Positions 8,093 through 16,570 of a stretch of 64,000 nt of DNA are shown one piece after another. The DNA comes from an uncultured Alsobacter sp. (GTDB lineage: Bacteria > Pseudomonadota > Alphaproteobacteria > Rhizobiales > Beijerinckiaceae): the NCBI RefSeq assembly GCF_945952055.1, contig NZ_CAMFHB010000005.1, forward strand, positions 124,001 to 188,000, written 5' to 3'. A program made the translations under genes and the position numbers. Numbering within the stretch: position 1 is the first letter of the stretch; each line of letters starts with the position of its first letter. The notes under the pieces are model-generated. The model had not been told where the DNA came from, did not search any database, and was given only the letters and a program-made list of their open reading frames with translations.

Positions 8093-9385
8093 TCACCTGC
8101 ACCCGCAGGCGGCTTCGAGCTCGGGCAAGGCGAGCGGACGCTGTTCCTGGATGTCGCTGAAGCGATCGAACTGGGCCAGGTACCAGGCGTGCGCCCGCTC
8201 CCAGGCATGGTCGTCCGGGTCGCCGAACAGCTTCCGGTAGTCCGGCGAGCTCGGATAAGGATAGAGCGGCACGGGATCGTTGGCCCAGACGCCGTGGCGC
8301 TGGAGGGTGTCCCGCCAGGTCGCCACGAGATGGGCATCGTCGTCGGCCACGGCGATGAGGTTCGCCTGCACGAAGGGGACGCAGCTGCGAGCGTGGATCA
8401 GGCGCTGCGTGAGGTCGTCGGTCGACATCCGGCAGTTCTTGTCGAGCGCGGCGCGGCCTTCGACCGTGAGACTTTCGACGCCGGCCTCGATCGACACGCA
8501 GCCCGACCGCCCGAGAAGATCCAGCATGTCCGGCTTCCACAGATCGATGCGCGTCTGGATGCCGAAGCGTACCGGGCGGTCCACGAGGGCGTCGAGCAGC
8601 GCCTTGTTGGGCAGGAAGATCTCGTCGATGAAGTAGAGATAGGTGACGCCCTGCGCGACGAGGCCGTCGATCTCCGCCAGCAGCGGAGCCAGGTCACGCC
8701 GCCGGTACGCGTCGCGGAAGTCGATCTTGGCGCAGAAGCTGCAGTGATAGGGGCAGCCGCGCGAGGCCTCGACTTCGGCACCGGGCCCGTCGGGTTCGGC
8801 CTCGAACCGATGGTGATGATGGTGGTGGCGAGCGATCCACCCATCGGGCCATCGCAGCGACGGGAGGTCGGTGAACCGGGCCGCGTGCGGTCCGCCGGTG
8901 ACCACCAGGTCGCCGTCCTGCGCGAAGGCGACCGAAGGCACCTCGCCCAGCGGGCCGCCCTCGGCGAGACGGGCGACGATGTCCTCGCATTCGCCCCTGA
9001 CGACGACGTCGACGCCGAGCTTGGCGAGCGTGGGAGCCGGCGTGGCCGACCCGTGCGGGCCCACCGCGACGGTTCGTCCGCCGCGGCCCGCGAGGGCGTC
9101 GAGGAACTGTCGCGGAATGCCGAGTTCGGGCTGGGCACAGCGCCAGAACAGGTAGGTGGGCGCGGTCGTCACGACCGTCATGTCGGGTCCGAAGTCGGCC
9201 ACGGCCTCGGCGAGTGCAACGTTGTCCAGCGCATCCAGTGCGCCGTCGAGCATCAGGACGGCGTGCCCCGCCTGCTCCAGCAGAGCCCGGGCGTAGCCGA
9301 GCTCGAGGGGCAGGTGAGGCGCCCGGCACCCGAAATAGATCGAGTGCTCGAAGCTCCAGGCCGGATTGACCAGCGCGACCCTCAT
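8093..9385 (-). CDS. B12-binding-domain radical SAM protein
   Basis: 430 residues. The N-terminal part (about 1-145) begins MRVALVNPAW and looks like the cobalamin-binding domain of class B radical SAM enzymes. The radical SAM cluster motif is CPYHCSFC, with cysteines at 211, 215 and 218; the barrel follows with LYFIDEIFLPNK and SIEAGVESL. Six consecutive histidines occupy residues 187-192, just before the cluster motif. Family members perform methylations or other radical chemistry on unactivated carbon. In this cluster the substrate is probably a sugar or glycolipid (inference). I recall, unverified, that an NCBI family for B12-radical SAM proteins of a 'rhizo-twelve' gene set fits this protein. 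Its start overlaps the upstream stop by 4 bp. Confidence 0.88.
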   Translation of the reverse strand: MRVALVNPAWSFEHSIYFGCRAPHLPLELGYARALLEQAGHAVLMLDGALDALDNVALAEAVADFGPDMTVVTTAPTYLFWRCAQPELGIPRQFLDALAGRGGRTVAVGPHGSATPAPTLAKLGVDVVVRGECEDIVARLAEGGPLGEVPSVAFAQDGDLVVTGGPHAARFTDLPSLRWPDGWIARHHHHHHRFEAEPDGPGAEVEASRGCPYHCSFCAKIDFRDAYRRRDLAPLLAEIDGLVAQGVTYLYFIDEIFLPNKALLDALVDRPVRFGIQTRIDLWKPDMLDLLGRSGCVSIEAGVESLTVEGRAALDKNCRMSTDDLTQRLIHARSCVPFVQANLIAVADDDAHLVATWRDTLQRHGVWANDPVPLYPYPSSPDYRKLFGDPDDHAWERAHAWYLAQFDRFSDIQEQRPLALPELEAACGCR

Positions 9386-10428
9386 GCCGCCGCCTCCACC
9401 GCCACGCGCCCTTCGGCGCGCAGCCAGTCGGCGAGATCGGCCAGGCCCTCCCGCCAGGACCGGGGGCGGGGCAAGCCCAGTGCGTCCATGGCCCGGCGCG
9501 TGTCGGAGACGTAGTAGCGCTGGTCTCCCGCCCGCCAGTCGGCGAGGTCGGCCTTCACCGGACGGCAGACGATGTCCTCGATCTGCGCCAGCACCTGCCG
9601 CAGGCTCACCGCATTGTCCGGCCCGCCGCCCAGATTGAAGGCCCGGCCGGCCACCGCCGGCATGGCGTCCCGGCAGGCCCGGTAGGCCGCGACGGCGTCC
9701 CCGACATGCAGCACGTCGCGGACCTGGCACCCGTCGCCGTAGATGGTGATCGGCGCGCCGGCGAGCCCGCGGATGAGGAAATGGGCCACCCAGCCCTGGT
9801 CCTCGGTGCCGCGCTGTAGCGGCCCGTAGATGCAGCTCATCCTCAGGACCGCGGCCGGCAGGCCGAAGCTGCGGGCATAATCGAGGACGTACTGGTCGGC
9901 CGCACCCTTGGAGCATCCGTAGGGCGTATGGAAGTCGAGGGGTCGGCGCTCGTCGACGCCGTGGTCGCGGACGTCGGGCGAGACAGGGACGTAGGCGGTC
10001 TGGCCGCGCTCCAGCGCGATGTCGGCCAGGTCGCCATAGACCTTGTTGGTCGAGGCGAAGACGAGCGGCACCGCCCCGTCCCGCCGCCGCACCGCCTCCA
10101 GGACGTTGAGGGTGCCGGCGGCATTCACGTCGAAGTCGGAGCGGGGATCGGTCAAGCTGGTGGTGACCGCGACCTGCGCGGCGAAATGGAACACGGAGCC
10201 CGCCTCCGCCACCGCCATGTCGACGGCACCGCGGTCGCGGATGTCGGCCCGCACGAAGCGGATCCGATGTCCATGGCGTCGCGCCAGCCAGTCCAGATTG
10301 TGCTCGACGCCGGGGCGCGCGAGCGAGTCGAACACGACGACGTCCTCTCCCGCGGCCGCGAGGCTGTCGGCGAGGTTGGCGCCGATGAAGCCGGCGCCGC
10401 CGGTGACGAGAACCGGGCCGCCGGTCAT
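9382..10428 (-). CDS. NAD-dependent epimerase, CDP-paratose 2-epimerase-like
   Basis: 348-residue extended SDR. GGAGFIG is at residues 10-16, ASTNKVYGD near 125-133, and catalytic Y-x3-K is YGCSK at 170-174. The block SCIYGPLQRGTEDQGWVAHF near residue 200 closely resembles CDP-paratose 2-epimerase (tyvelose epimerase, RfbE), which inverts C2 of CDP-paratose. No other CDP-dideoxyhexose genes are visible in the window, so the real substrate may be a related nucleotide sugar. Overlaps both neighbours by 4 bp. Confidence 0.82.
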   Translation of the reverse strand: MTGGPVLVTGGAGFIGANLADSLAAAGEDVVVFDSLARPGVEHNLDWLARRHGHRIRFVRADIRDRGAVDMAVAEAGSVFHFAAQVAVTTSLTDPRSDFDVNAAGTLNVLEAVRRRDGAVPLVFASTNKVYGDLADIALERGQTAYVPVSPDVRDHGVDERRPLDFHTPYGCSKGAADQYVLDYARSFGLPAAVLRMSCIYGPLQRGTEDQGWVAHFLIRGLAGAPITIYGDGCQVRDVLHVGDAVAAYRACRDAMPAVAGRAFNLGGGPDNAVSLRQVLAQIEDIVCRPVKADLADWRAGDQRYYVSDTRRAMDALGLPRPRSWREGLADLADWLRAEGRVAVEAAA

Positions 10429-11537
10429 GCGACGAGCCCTCGTTTCTCGAGCTCGGCCTTCGCCTCGGCGACGCGGTCCTGCGCCGTCTGGCCGGCCACC
10501 CAGTCGGCGAGGTCGGCGAGACCTTCCCCGAAGTCGCGCCTGGCCTGGAAGCCGAGCATCTCCTGCGCCAGCCGGCCATCGCAGAAGCAGTGCCGGATGT
10601 CGCCGATGCGGGCCTTGCCGACGGTCTCGGGCGTGAGCTCCGGCCGCCCCATGGCGGCCGCCAGCGCGGTGCCGATCTCCAGGATCGACCTGTCCCGCCC
10701 GCTGCCGACGTTGAAGACGTGGCCCGGGGCGGACGGGCTTTCCAGCGCCAGCGCGAAAGCCTCCGCGACGTCATCGACGTGGACGAAGTCGCGGCGCTGC
10801 AGGCCGTCCTCGAACACCAGCGGCCTCTCGCCGTTCAGAAGGCGGGACGCGAAGATGGCGAGCACGCCGGTATAAGGATTGGAAAGGGCCTGGCCGGGTC
10901 CGTAGACGTTGAACAGGCGGAGCGCCACGCCCTCCATGCCGTAGGCCGGAGCCAAGGTGAGGGTCAGGCGCTCCTGGACGTATTTCGTGAGGGCGTAGAC
11001 CGACGCAAGGCTGGGCCGCTTCCACTCCGGGGTGGGCAGGGGCACGAGCGGTCGGCCGTCGCGATCGAGGGGATCCCATGAGCCGGCCGCGGCCGGGCGC
11101 CCGGTCCGGTGGGCGTCCTCGACGACCGAGCCGTCCACGGTGCGGTAGAGCCCTTCGCCGTAGATGCTCATCGAGGAGGCCACGACGACGCGGCGAACGC
11201 GGGCGTCGATTAACTGCTGGAACAGGATGGCCGTGCCCAGGTCGTTGACGGACACGTAGCGGTCCACCGCGTACATGCTCTGGCCCACGCCCACCTCGGC
11301 GGCGAGGTGGACGACCTTGTCGACACCGGCCAGCGCACGCTTGACCGCCGCCTCGTCGCGCACGTCGGCGGTGACGAACTCGGCCTCGGCCGCCAGGCCC
11401 TCCGGCGGCGCGCCGCCGTGAACCTGGTCGATGAGGCTGTCGAGAATGCGGACGCGGTGCCCGCGGGCGAGGACCGCCTGGGCGACGCGCCGGCCGATGA
11501 AGCCGGCGCCGCCGGTGATCAGGATGGTGTCTGCCAA
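10425..11537 (-). CDS. NAD-dependent epimerase, dTDP-L-rhamnose 4-epimerase-like
   Basis: 370-residue extended SDR. GGAGFIG at residues 9-15, SSMSIYGEG near 121-129 and the Y-x3-K YALTK at 181-185. The long insertion before the catalytic Tyr (PLPTPEWKRPSLASV) and the NVYGPGQALSNPYTGVLA block recall WbiB-type dTDP-L-rhamnose 4-epimerases, which give dTDP-6-deoxy-L-talose. First gene of the tightly overlapping run; 12 bp separate it from the small gene upstream. No dTDP-rhamnose synthesis genes occur in the window, so the donor would have to be made elsewhere. Specificity is inferred from motif memory. Confidence 0.82.
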   Translation of the reverse strand: MADTILITGGAGFIGRRVAQAVLARGHRVRILDSLIDQVHGGAPPEGLAAEAEFVTADVRDEAAVKRALAGVDKVVHLAAEVGVGQSMYAVDRYVSVNDLGTAILFQQLIDARVRRVVVASSMSIYGEGLYRTVDGSVVEDAHRTGRPAAAGSWDPLDRDGRPLVPLPTPEWKRPSLASVYALTKYVQERLTLTLAPAYGMEGVALRLFNVYGPGQALSNPYTGVLAIFASRLLNGERPLVFEDGLQRRDFVHVDDVAEAFALALESPSAPGHVFNVGSGRDRSILEIGTALAAAMGRPELTPETVGKARIGDIRHCFCDGRLAQEMLGFQARRDFGEGLADLADWVAGQTAQDRVAEAKAELEKRGLVA

Positions 11538-11549
11538 CGGTTGCTCTCC

Positions 11550-11846
11550 TCAACCCTTGTCGTTGCGATGGACGAGCTTGTTGAAGCGGCTCTGCTTGCC
11601 GTCGGACGTCTTGTCCTGGTGGAGAAGCGCGAGCTCGCTGGCCTCGAAGATCTCGAAGAAGTCGTCCCAGGAGATCTCCTCGAGGCTGTCGTCCGGCTCG
11701 CCGAAGTCGAGCCGCAGGATGCCTGGTCCGTTCTTGCCGGCGCCGCCCTTGTCGGCGCTGCCCCGCACGCGGGACGGCCGGCCGCCTCGCGCCTCGGTCC
11801 AGCGCCGGATCTCGTCATGGTCGGTGGTGGTGGTCGCTTCGCTCAT
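11550..11846 (-). CDS. small conserved acidic protein of unknown function
   Basis: 98 residues. The pattern is DHDEIRRWTEARGG, an RVRGSADKGGAG stretch, LRLDFGEPDDSLEEISWDDF, and a C-terminal basic NKLVHR. I recognise this as a small protein common in Rhizobiales and other proteobacteria that databases sometimes mislabel as a 1,4-alpha-glucan branching enzyme. It is far too short for that activity and has none of its motifs. No signal peptide or membrane segment. It lies 12 bp upstream of the epimerase gene and could head the cluster's transcript. Function unknown. Confidence 0.8.
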   Translation of the reverse strand: MSEATTTTDHDEIRRWTEARGGRPSRVRGSADKGGAGKNGPGILRLDFGEPDDSLEEISWDDFFEIFEASELALLHQDKTSDGKQSRFNKLVHRNDKG

Positions 11847-11990
11847 GGGTCGGCTCCCCTGGCGGCCGTCAGCGGGGGAGCAACGTATGTTGCGAAGGAT
11901 AGTTCCTGAATCGATTCCTAGCTTTGGCTAGGCACGGACCCGTTCACGGAGCTCGCGCGTCCGGACGTCGAGCACCCGGGAGGCGGGATC

Positions 11991-13016
11991 TCAAGGGGCC
12001 TTGTCGAGCGTCTCGGCCCGGCAGAGCTGGGCAGCCTCGCGGATGCGGGCCTCGTCGTCTCCGACGGGCCGGCCGCCGAGGGCACGCCCCGTGGTTTCCG
12101 TGCCCAGCCGCCGGCTCACGCAGCCGCAGGTGGTCCGGCAGAAAGCCTCGTCCGAGCCAGCCTTCACGCAGGTCGCGGTGCAGGCCTCGACGAAGGCGGC
12201 GGGGGTGTTGTCGGCCGCGCGGTTCCCGGGATGGAGCCCCAGCCACATCGCCGTGCCGAGGATGCCGAAGAAGAGCGGCTGGTGCACGAGGTAGACCAGC
12301 AGGCTGTGGCGTCCGGCGAGCGCCAGCCAGCGCGCCCCGGGCCCCGGGGTCCAGCCGGACAGGGCCACGTCCCAGCCCTGCGCCACCGCGACGCGCGCCG
12401 CGATGATGCCCGCCAGGACCGGCGCGAACCAGGGGAAGATCGGGACGTAGTCGTTGGTGAGCGGGGGCTTGGGCGCCAGGCCCAGCCACCACAGCATCGG
12501 ACCGTCGAAGGCGGGGCTCGCCAGCACGGACGGGGCGGCCGCCACCAGCGCGGCCACGAGGGCAAGCCACCACAGCGGCGCGCGCAGGAGCGGCAGGGCC
12601 AGGACGCTCGACAGGGCGATGCAGTGCAGGATGCCGAAGAAGATGAAGCTGGCCGGGGTGGTGTAGGCGGTGATGGCGGTGACGGCCAGGGCCGCGGCCC
12701 CGACGAAACCCAGCCGGCGCAGGTAGGGCCCGGGCCGGAAACCGGTCCGCGTGGACAGCACGAGGCTGACCCCGACCAGCAGCAGGAAGCTGCCGGCGAT
12801 GAGCTTGGCGAAGAGGCGCCAGCCGGGGTCGATGCCGGCCTGCAGGTCGATGAAACGGTAGAAGCCGAGGTCCCAGGTGAAGTGGTAGATCGCCATTGCC
12901 ACGAGGGCGATGCCGCGGGCCACGTCGACGGCCTCGACCCTCGGCGCCCCGACGGGCCCGGGTCTCGCCGGCGCGGGGGCGGCGACGCTGCCGGCGCTCC
13001 CCGCCTCCTGGCTCAC
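11991..13016 (-). CDS. DUF1624 (heparan-alpha-glucosaminide N-acetyltransferase-like) membrane protein with cysteine-rich tail
   Basis: 341 residues with roughly seven hydrophobic segments between residues 30 and 270. The VEAVDVARGIALVAMAIYHF start of the membrane domain identifies DUF1624 (YeiB/HGSNAT-like acyltransferase fold). A proline/alanine-rich 25-residue leader precedes it. After the last membrane helix comes a soluble tail of about 80 residues with five cysteines, including CTATC and CRTTCGC, which is not part of the usual domain. The acyl donor and acceptor are unknown. The start overlaps the fabI stop by 4 bp, so it is probably translated with fabI and may touch lipid or cell-surface acylation. 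Confidence 0.82.
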   Translation of the reverse strand: MSQEAGSAGSVAAPAPARPGPVGAPRVEAVDVARGIALVAMAIYHFTWDLGFYRFIDLQAGIDPGWRLFAKLIAGSFLLLVGVSLVLSTRTGFRPGPYLRRLGFVGAAALAVTAITAYTTPASFIFFGILHCIALSSVLALPLLRAPLWWLALVAALVAAAPSVLASPAFDGPMLWWLGLAPKPPLTNDYVPIFPWFAPVLAGIIAARVAVAQGWDVALSGWTPGPGARWLALAGRHSLLVYLVHQPLFFGILGTAMWLGLHPGNRAADNTPAAFVEACTATCVKAGSDEAFCRTTCGCVSRRLGTETTGRALGGRPVGDDEARIREAAQLCRAETLDKAP

Positions 13017-13861
13017 TCGGCGGCCCGCCCCGCGACCATCTGCTCGGCCGCGGTCTCGGCCGCGTCGACCGTCTTCAGCGCATCGGGCTGCGGCATGGAA
13101 ATGATGTTGTACCCGCTGTCGACGTAGTGGATCTCGCCGGTGACGCCGGCCGACAGCTCCGACAGGAGATAGAGCGCCGAGCCACCGATCTCCTCGATCG
13201 ACACCGTCCGGCGCAGCGGGGCGTGGCGCTTCTGGAAGTTGAACATCAGCCGGGCGTCGGTGATGCCGGCACCGGCGAGCGTGCGCACCGGTCCGGGAGA
13301 CAGGGCGTTGACGCGGATGCCCTGCGGGCCGAAGTCGCTGGCCAGATACCGGACGCTCGCCTCCAGCGCCGCCTTGGCCACGCCCATGACGTTGTAGTTC
13401 GGCATCACGCGCGTCGAGCCGCCATAGGTGAGCGTGATCAGCGACCCGCCCTGCGGCATGAGCGCGGCGGCGCGCTTGGCGATCTCGGTGAAGGAGAAGC
13501 AGGAGATCACCATGGTGCGCGAGAAGTTCTCGCGGCTGGTGTCGGCGTAGCGGCCCTTGAGCTCGTTCTTGTCCGAGAAGCCGATGGCGTGCACCACGAA
13601 GTCGACGCTGCCCCAGGCCTGGCGCAGGGACTCGAACACGGCATCGACCGAGGCGAGGTCCTCGACGTCGCAGGGCAGCACCGTGGACGAGCCGAGGCTG
13701 TTGGCCAGCGGCTCGACGCGCTTGCGCAACGCGTCGCCCTGGTAGGTGAAGGCCAGCTCGGCGCCGTGGGCCGCGAGCGTCTTGGCGATCCCCCAGGCGA
13801 TGGAGTGATCGTTGGCGACGCCCATGATCAGGCCGCGCTTGCCGTTCATCAGGGAGGTCAT
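13013..13861 (-). CDS. fabI: enoyl-[acyl-carrier-protein] reductase (NADH)
   Basis: 282 residues from the ATG at 13861; the frame stays open a little further upstream, but GAGGAG just before 13861 and the family's usual MTxLMNGKRGL start favour this one. GVANDHSIAWG is the cofactor loop. The FabI active site is present: a tyrosine in the TYGG block and Y-x6-K in NYNVMGVAK. Catalyses the last reduction of the fatty acid elongation cycle in the cytosol and is the usual triclosan target. Follows fabB by 97 bp and overlaps the DUF1624 gene by 4 bp at its end. Confidence 0.95.
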   Translation of the reverse strand: MTSLMNGKRGLIMGVANDHSIAWGIAKTLAAHGAELAFTYQGDALRKRVEPLANSLGSSTVLPCDVEDLASVDAVFESLRQAWGSVDFVVHAIGFSDKNELKGRYADTSRENFSRTMVISCFSFTEIAKRAAALMPQGGSLITLTYGGSTRVMPNYNVMGVAKAALEASVRYLASDFGPQGIRVNALSPGPVRTLAGAGITDARLMFNFQKRHAPLRRTVSIEEIGGSALYLLSELSAGVTGEIHYVDSGYNIISMPQPDALKTVDAAETAAEQMVAGRAAE

Positions 13862-13958
13862 CCCGGTCGTCTCCTCGATGCTTCTGTCGTCTCGACCGGG
13901 GCCCAAGAACTCAGCCTTCGGTGGGCTCAGGCTCAGGCGGGATCAGGCGTAGATGGGC

Positions 13959-15182
13959 TCAGGCGTCCACGTGCTTCATGACGATCGTCGCGTTGGTGCC
14001 GCCGAACCCGAAGGAGTTCGACAGCACCGTGCCGAGCCTGGCGTTGTCGACGCGCTGGCGGACGATCGGCATGTCGGCGAAGGCGGGATCCAGCTCCTGG
14101 ATGTTGGCGCTCTCGCAGATGAAGCCGTTGTTCATCATCAGCAGCGAGTAGATCGCCTCCTGCACGCCGGTGGCGCCCAGCGAGTGGCCGGTCAGCGACT
14201 TGGTGGCGGCGATGGGCGGGCACTTCTCGCCGGCGCCGAACACCTCGCGGATCGCCTCGATCTCCTTCTGGTCGCCCACGGGCGTCGAGGTGGCGTGCGG
14301 GTTGATGTAGTCGATCGGCGTGCGCACGGTCGCCAGCGCCTGGCGCATGCAGCGGATGGCGCCCTCGCCCGAGGGGGCCACCATGTCGTAGCCGTCCGAG
14401 GTCGCGCCGTAGCCGACGATCTCGCCGTAGATGCGGGCGCCGCGGGCCTTGGCGTGCTCGTATTCCTCGAGCACCAGCACGCCGGCGCCGCCGGCGATGA
14501 CGAAGCCGTCGCGGTTGGCGTCATAGGCGCGGGACGCGGTGGCGGGCGTGTCGTTGTACTTGGTCGACATGGCGCCCATGGCGTCGAACAGCACCGACAG
14601 CGACCAGTCGAGCTCTTCGCAGCCGCCGGCGAAGACGACGTCCTGCTTGCCCCACTGGATCATCTCGTAGGCGTTGCCGATGCAGTGGTTCGACGTCGCG
14701 CAGGCCGAGGAGATCGAGTAGTTCACGCCCTTGATCTTGAACCAGGTCGCGAGGGTGGCCGAGGCGGTCGAGGACATGGCCTTGGGCACCGCGAACGGCC
14801 CGACGCGCTTGGGCCCCTTCTCGCGGGCGATGTCGGCCGCCTCGACGATCGTGCGGGCCGAGGGACCGCCCGAGCCCATGATGATGCCCGTGCGCTCGTT
14901 GGAGATGTCGCTCTCCTCGAGGCCGGCATCCCGGATGGCCTGGTCCATGGCCACGTGGTTCCAGGCCGTGCCCGTCGCGTGGAAGCGCATGGCCCTGCGG
15001 TCGACCACCTGGGCGGGGTCGAGCGTGGGGGTGCCGTGGACCTGGCAGCGGAAGCCGAGCTCCGCGTAGCGATCCGCCCGGACGATGCCGGAGCGCGCCT
15101 CGCGCAGCGATGCGAGGACTTCCTGGGTGTTGTTTCCGATCGACGAGACGATGCCCATGCCGGTGACGACGACGCGCCTCAT
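13959..15182 (-). CDS. fabB: 3-oxoacyl-[acyl-carrier-protein] synthase I
   Basis: 407 residues from the ATG at 15182 ([10 protein letters not shown]). Catalytic Cys161 sits in SSACATSNH; the two histidines lie in [10 protein letters not shown] and TGHSLGATG, and the C-terminal [10 protein letters not shown] loop is intact. FabB condenses malonyl-ACP with acyl-ACP and elongates the cis-unsaturated intermediates made by FabA. Order fabA-fabB-fabI on the minus strand, next to divergent irr, is a standard Rhizobiales arrangement. The gap to fabA is 94 bp. The frame is open upstream of 15182 but the extra sequence is arginine/serine-rich and not homologous to the family. Confidence 0.95.
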   Translation of the reverse strand: MRRVVVTGMGIVSSIGNNTQEVLASLREARSGIVRADRYAELGFRCQVHGTPTLDPAQVVDRRAMRFHATGTAWNHVAMDQAIRDAGLEESDISNERTGIIMGSGGPSARTIVEAADIAREKGPKRVGPFAVPKAMSSTASATLATWFKIKGVNYSISSACATSNHCIGNAYEMIQWGKQDVVFAGGCEELDWSLSVLFDAMGAMSTKYNDTPATASRAYDANRDGFVIAGGAGVLVLEEYEHAKARGARIYGEIVGYGATSDGYDMVAPSGEGAIRCMRQALATVRTPIDYINPHATSTPVGDQKEIEAIREVFGAGEKCPPIAATKSLTGHSLGATGVQEAIYSLLMMNNGFICESANIQELDPAFADMPIVRQRVDNARLGTVLSNSFGFGGTNATIVMKHVDA

Positions 15183-15276
15183 GGTTCTCGATCTCCTTCT
15201 TGTGGGACGCCGGCCCGAATTGCCGGCTCCTCTGAACGTCTGATCCCGACAAATCGACGGGGGCTGGCGTGCGGCT

Positions 15277-15780
15277 TCAGGTCTTGAAGAGGCCGACGCG
15301 GAGGTCCTTCGCCTCGTAGATGCGGCGGCCATCCGCCTCGAGCCAGCCGTCGGCGATGCCGAGCACCAGCTTCGAGCGGAACACCCGCTTCAGGTCGACG
15401 CCGTACACCACCTTGCTGACGGTCGGAAGAACCTGGTCGGCGAACTTGACCTCGCCGACGCCGAGCGCGCGGCCGCGGCCTTCCGCGCCCAGCCAGCCGA
15501 GGTAGAAGCCGCAGAGCTGCCAGAGCGCGTCGAGGCCGAGGCAGCCGGGCATCACCGGATCGCCCTTGAAGTGGCAGGGGAAGAACCAGAGGTCCGGCTT
15601 GATCGCGAGTTCGGCGCGGATGAATCCCTTGCCGTTCGGGCCGCCCGTTTCGCTGATCTCGGCGATGCGGTCGAACATCAGCATGGGTGGCAGCGGCAGC
15701 TGTGCATTGCCGGGACCGAACATCTCCCCGCGTCCGCAGGCGAGAAGGTCTTCGTATTCATAGCTCGAGCGCTGCTGCAT
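15277..15780 (-). CDS. fabA: 3-hydroxydecanoyl-[acyl-carrier-protein] dehydratase/isomerase
   Basis: 167 residues starting [13 protein letters not shown] at 15780. Catalytic His70 ([12 protein letters not shown]) and Asp84 ([11 protein letters not shown]) fall at the same positions as in E. coli FabA. Dehydrates 3-hydroxydecanoyl-ACP and isomerises trans-2 to cis-3-decenoyl-ACP, the branch point for unsaturated fatty acids. An upstream extension is open to 15939 but is low-complexity basic sequence running toward the irr promoter and is rejected. Divergent from irr, so the 231-bp gap must hold both promoters. Confidence 0.95.
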   Translation of the reverse strand: MQQRSSYEYEDLLACGRGEMFGPGNAQLPLPPMLMFDRIAEISETGGPNGKGFIRAELAIKPDLWFFPCHFKGDPVMPGCLGLDALWQLCGFYLGWLGAEGRGRALGVGEVKFADQVLPTVSKVVYGVDLKRVFRSKLVLGIADGWLEADGRRIYEAKDLRVGLFKT

Positions 15781-15954
15781 GACCCCGGGGGGCTCCGTCG
15801 TCCGAATGTCGTTCCGCCGTTGAGGCTTCTTGTCGCGCCCGCCGCTCCCGGTGGACGCGATATGCCCGGTGACCCGGACGGCACTCCCTAACACACGTGC
15901 CGCCGCGCCGAAAGCGTCTGACCGGGCAACGTTAGGCATGAGGGTTTCAACGGG

Positions 15955-15983
15955 TTGCGACCAGCCCCCGCGCTCCCTATCAT
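15955..15983 (+). promoter_or_regulatory. predicted promoter of irr
   Basis: TTGCGA at 15955-15960 and TATCAT at 15978-15983, separated by exactly 17 bases. This gives a short leader of about 20 bases before the ATG at 16012. Both hexamers are close to the sigma-70 consensus. Whether Irr or an iron regulator acts here cannot be read; I saw no clear iron-control palindrome overlapping it. Confidence 0.5.
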
Positions 15984-16011
15984 AAGGCGAGCACGATCAT
16001 TCGCGGAAACC

Positions 16012-16503
16012 ATGGCCTCGATCCCGACCGTACCGCCCGGCAAGGGCGCCCCTGCCTCGCTGTCCGGCGCCTGGTCCGACCAGAGCGGATGTCCGTTCCA
16101 CGACCTCCGTCGTCGGCTCCGCACCGTGGGACTGCGTCCGACCCGGCAGCGCGTCGGGCTCGGCTGGCTGCTGTTCGCCAAGGGCGACCGCCACGTCACG
16201 GCCGAACTGCTGCACGAGGAGGCCGTGAAGGCCCGCGTGCCCGTGTCGCTCGCCACCATCTACAATACCCTGCACCAGTTCACCGAGGCCGGCCTCCTGC
16301 GTGAGGTCGCCGTGGACGGCGCCAAGACCTATTTCGACACCAACGTCGGCGACCACCACCACTTCTTCATCGAGGGCGAGAACGTCCTCATGGACATCAA
16401 GGGCCAGCCTGTCGAACTCGCCGCCCTCCCCGAGCCGCCCGAGGGCATGGAGATCGCCCGGGTGGACGTGGTGGTGAGGCTGAGACCCAAGAAGCGCAGC
16501 TGA
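16012..16503 (+). CDS. irr: iron response transcriptional regulator Irr (Fur family)
   Basis: 163 residues from the ATG at 16012. The Fur-type winged helix is in VGLRPTRQRVGL and VSLATIYNTLHQF. The HHH motif (His115-117, in DHHHFFIE) that marks Irr is present. An N-terminal GCPFH at residues 26-30 resembles the heme regulatory motif (GCPWH) that gives heme-triggered turnover in Bradyrhizobium Irr. Irr represses heme synthesis and controls iron genes when heme is low. Divergent from fabA, as in many Rhizobiales. Followed directly by a strong terminator. Confidence 0.95.
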   Translation: MASIPTVPPGKGAPASLSGAWSDQSGCPFHDLRRRLRTVGLRPTRQRVGLGWLLFAKGDRHVTAELLHEEAVKARVPVSLATIYNTLHQFTEAGLLREVAVDGAKTYFDTNVGDHHHFFIEGENVLMDIKGQPVELAALPEPPEGMEIARVDVVVRLRPKKRS

Positions 16504-16521
16504 AGAGCGCGTTCGAGAACG

Positions 16522-16557
16522 AAAAAGGCCGCCCGACGGGGCGGCCTTTTTGTTTTT
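16522..16557. terminator. bidirectional rho-independent terminator after irr
   Basis: A perfect 12-bp stem: AAAAAGGCCGCC at 16522-16533 and GGCGGCCTTTTT at 16540-16551, with a 6-base loop, then more Ts to 16557. The A tract on the left gives a U run on the minus transcript too, so it can also stop any transcription leaving clpB (stop at 16700) on the minus strand. Confidence 0.88.
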
Positions 16558-16570
16558 ACACCTTCTCCGC

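Noticed and set aside
13920-13970. Short direct repeats of GGGCTCAGGC between fabB and fabI
   Set aside because: Only a few short, irregular copies; they overlap the fabB end and fit no known element.
15781-15939. An N-terminal extension of FabA
   Set aside because: The added residues are basic, not conserved in FabA, and the active-site numbering fits E. coli only when the start is at 15780.
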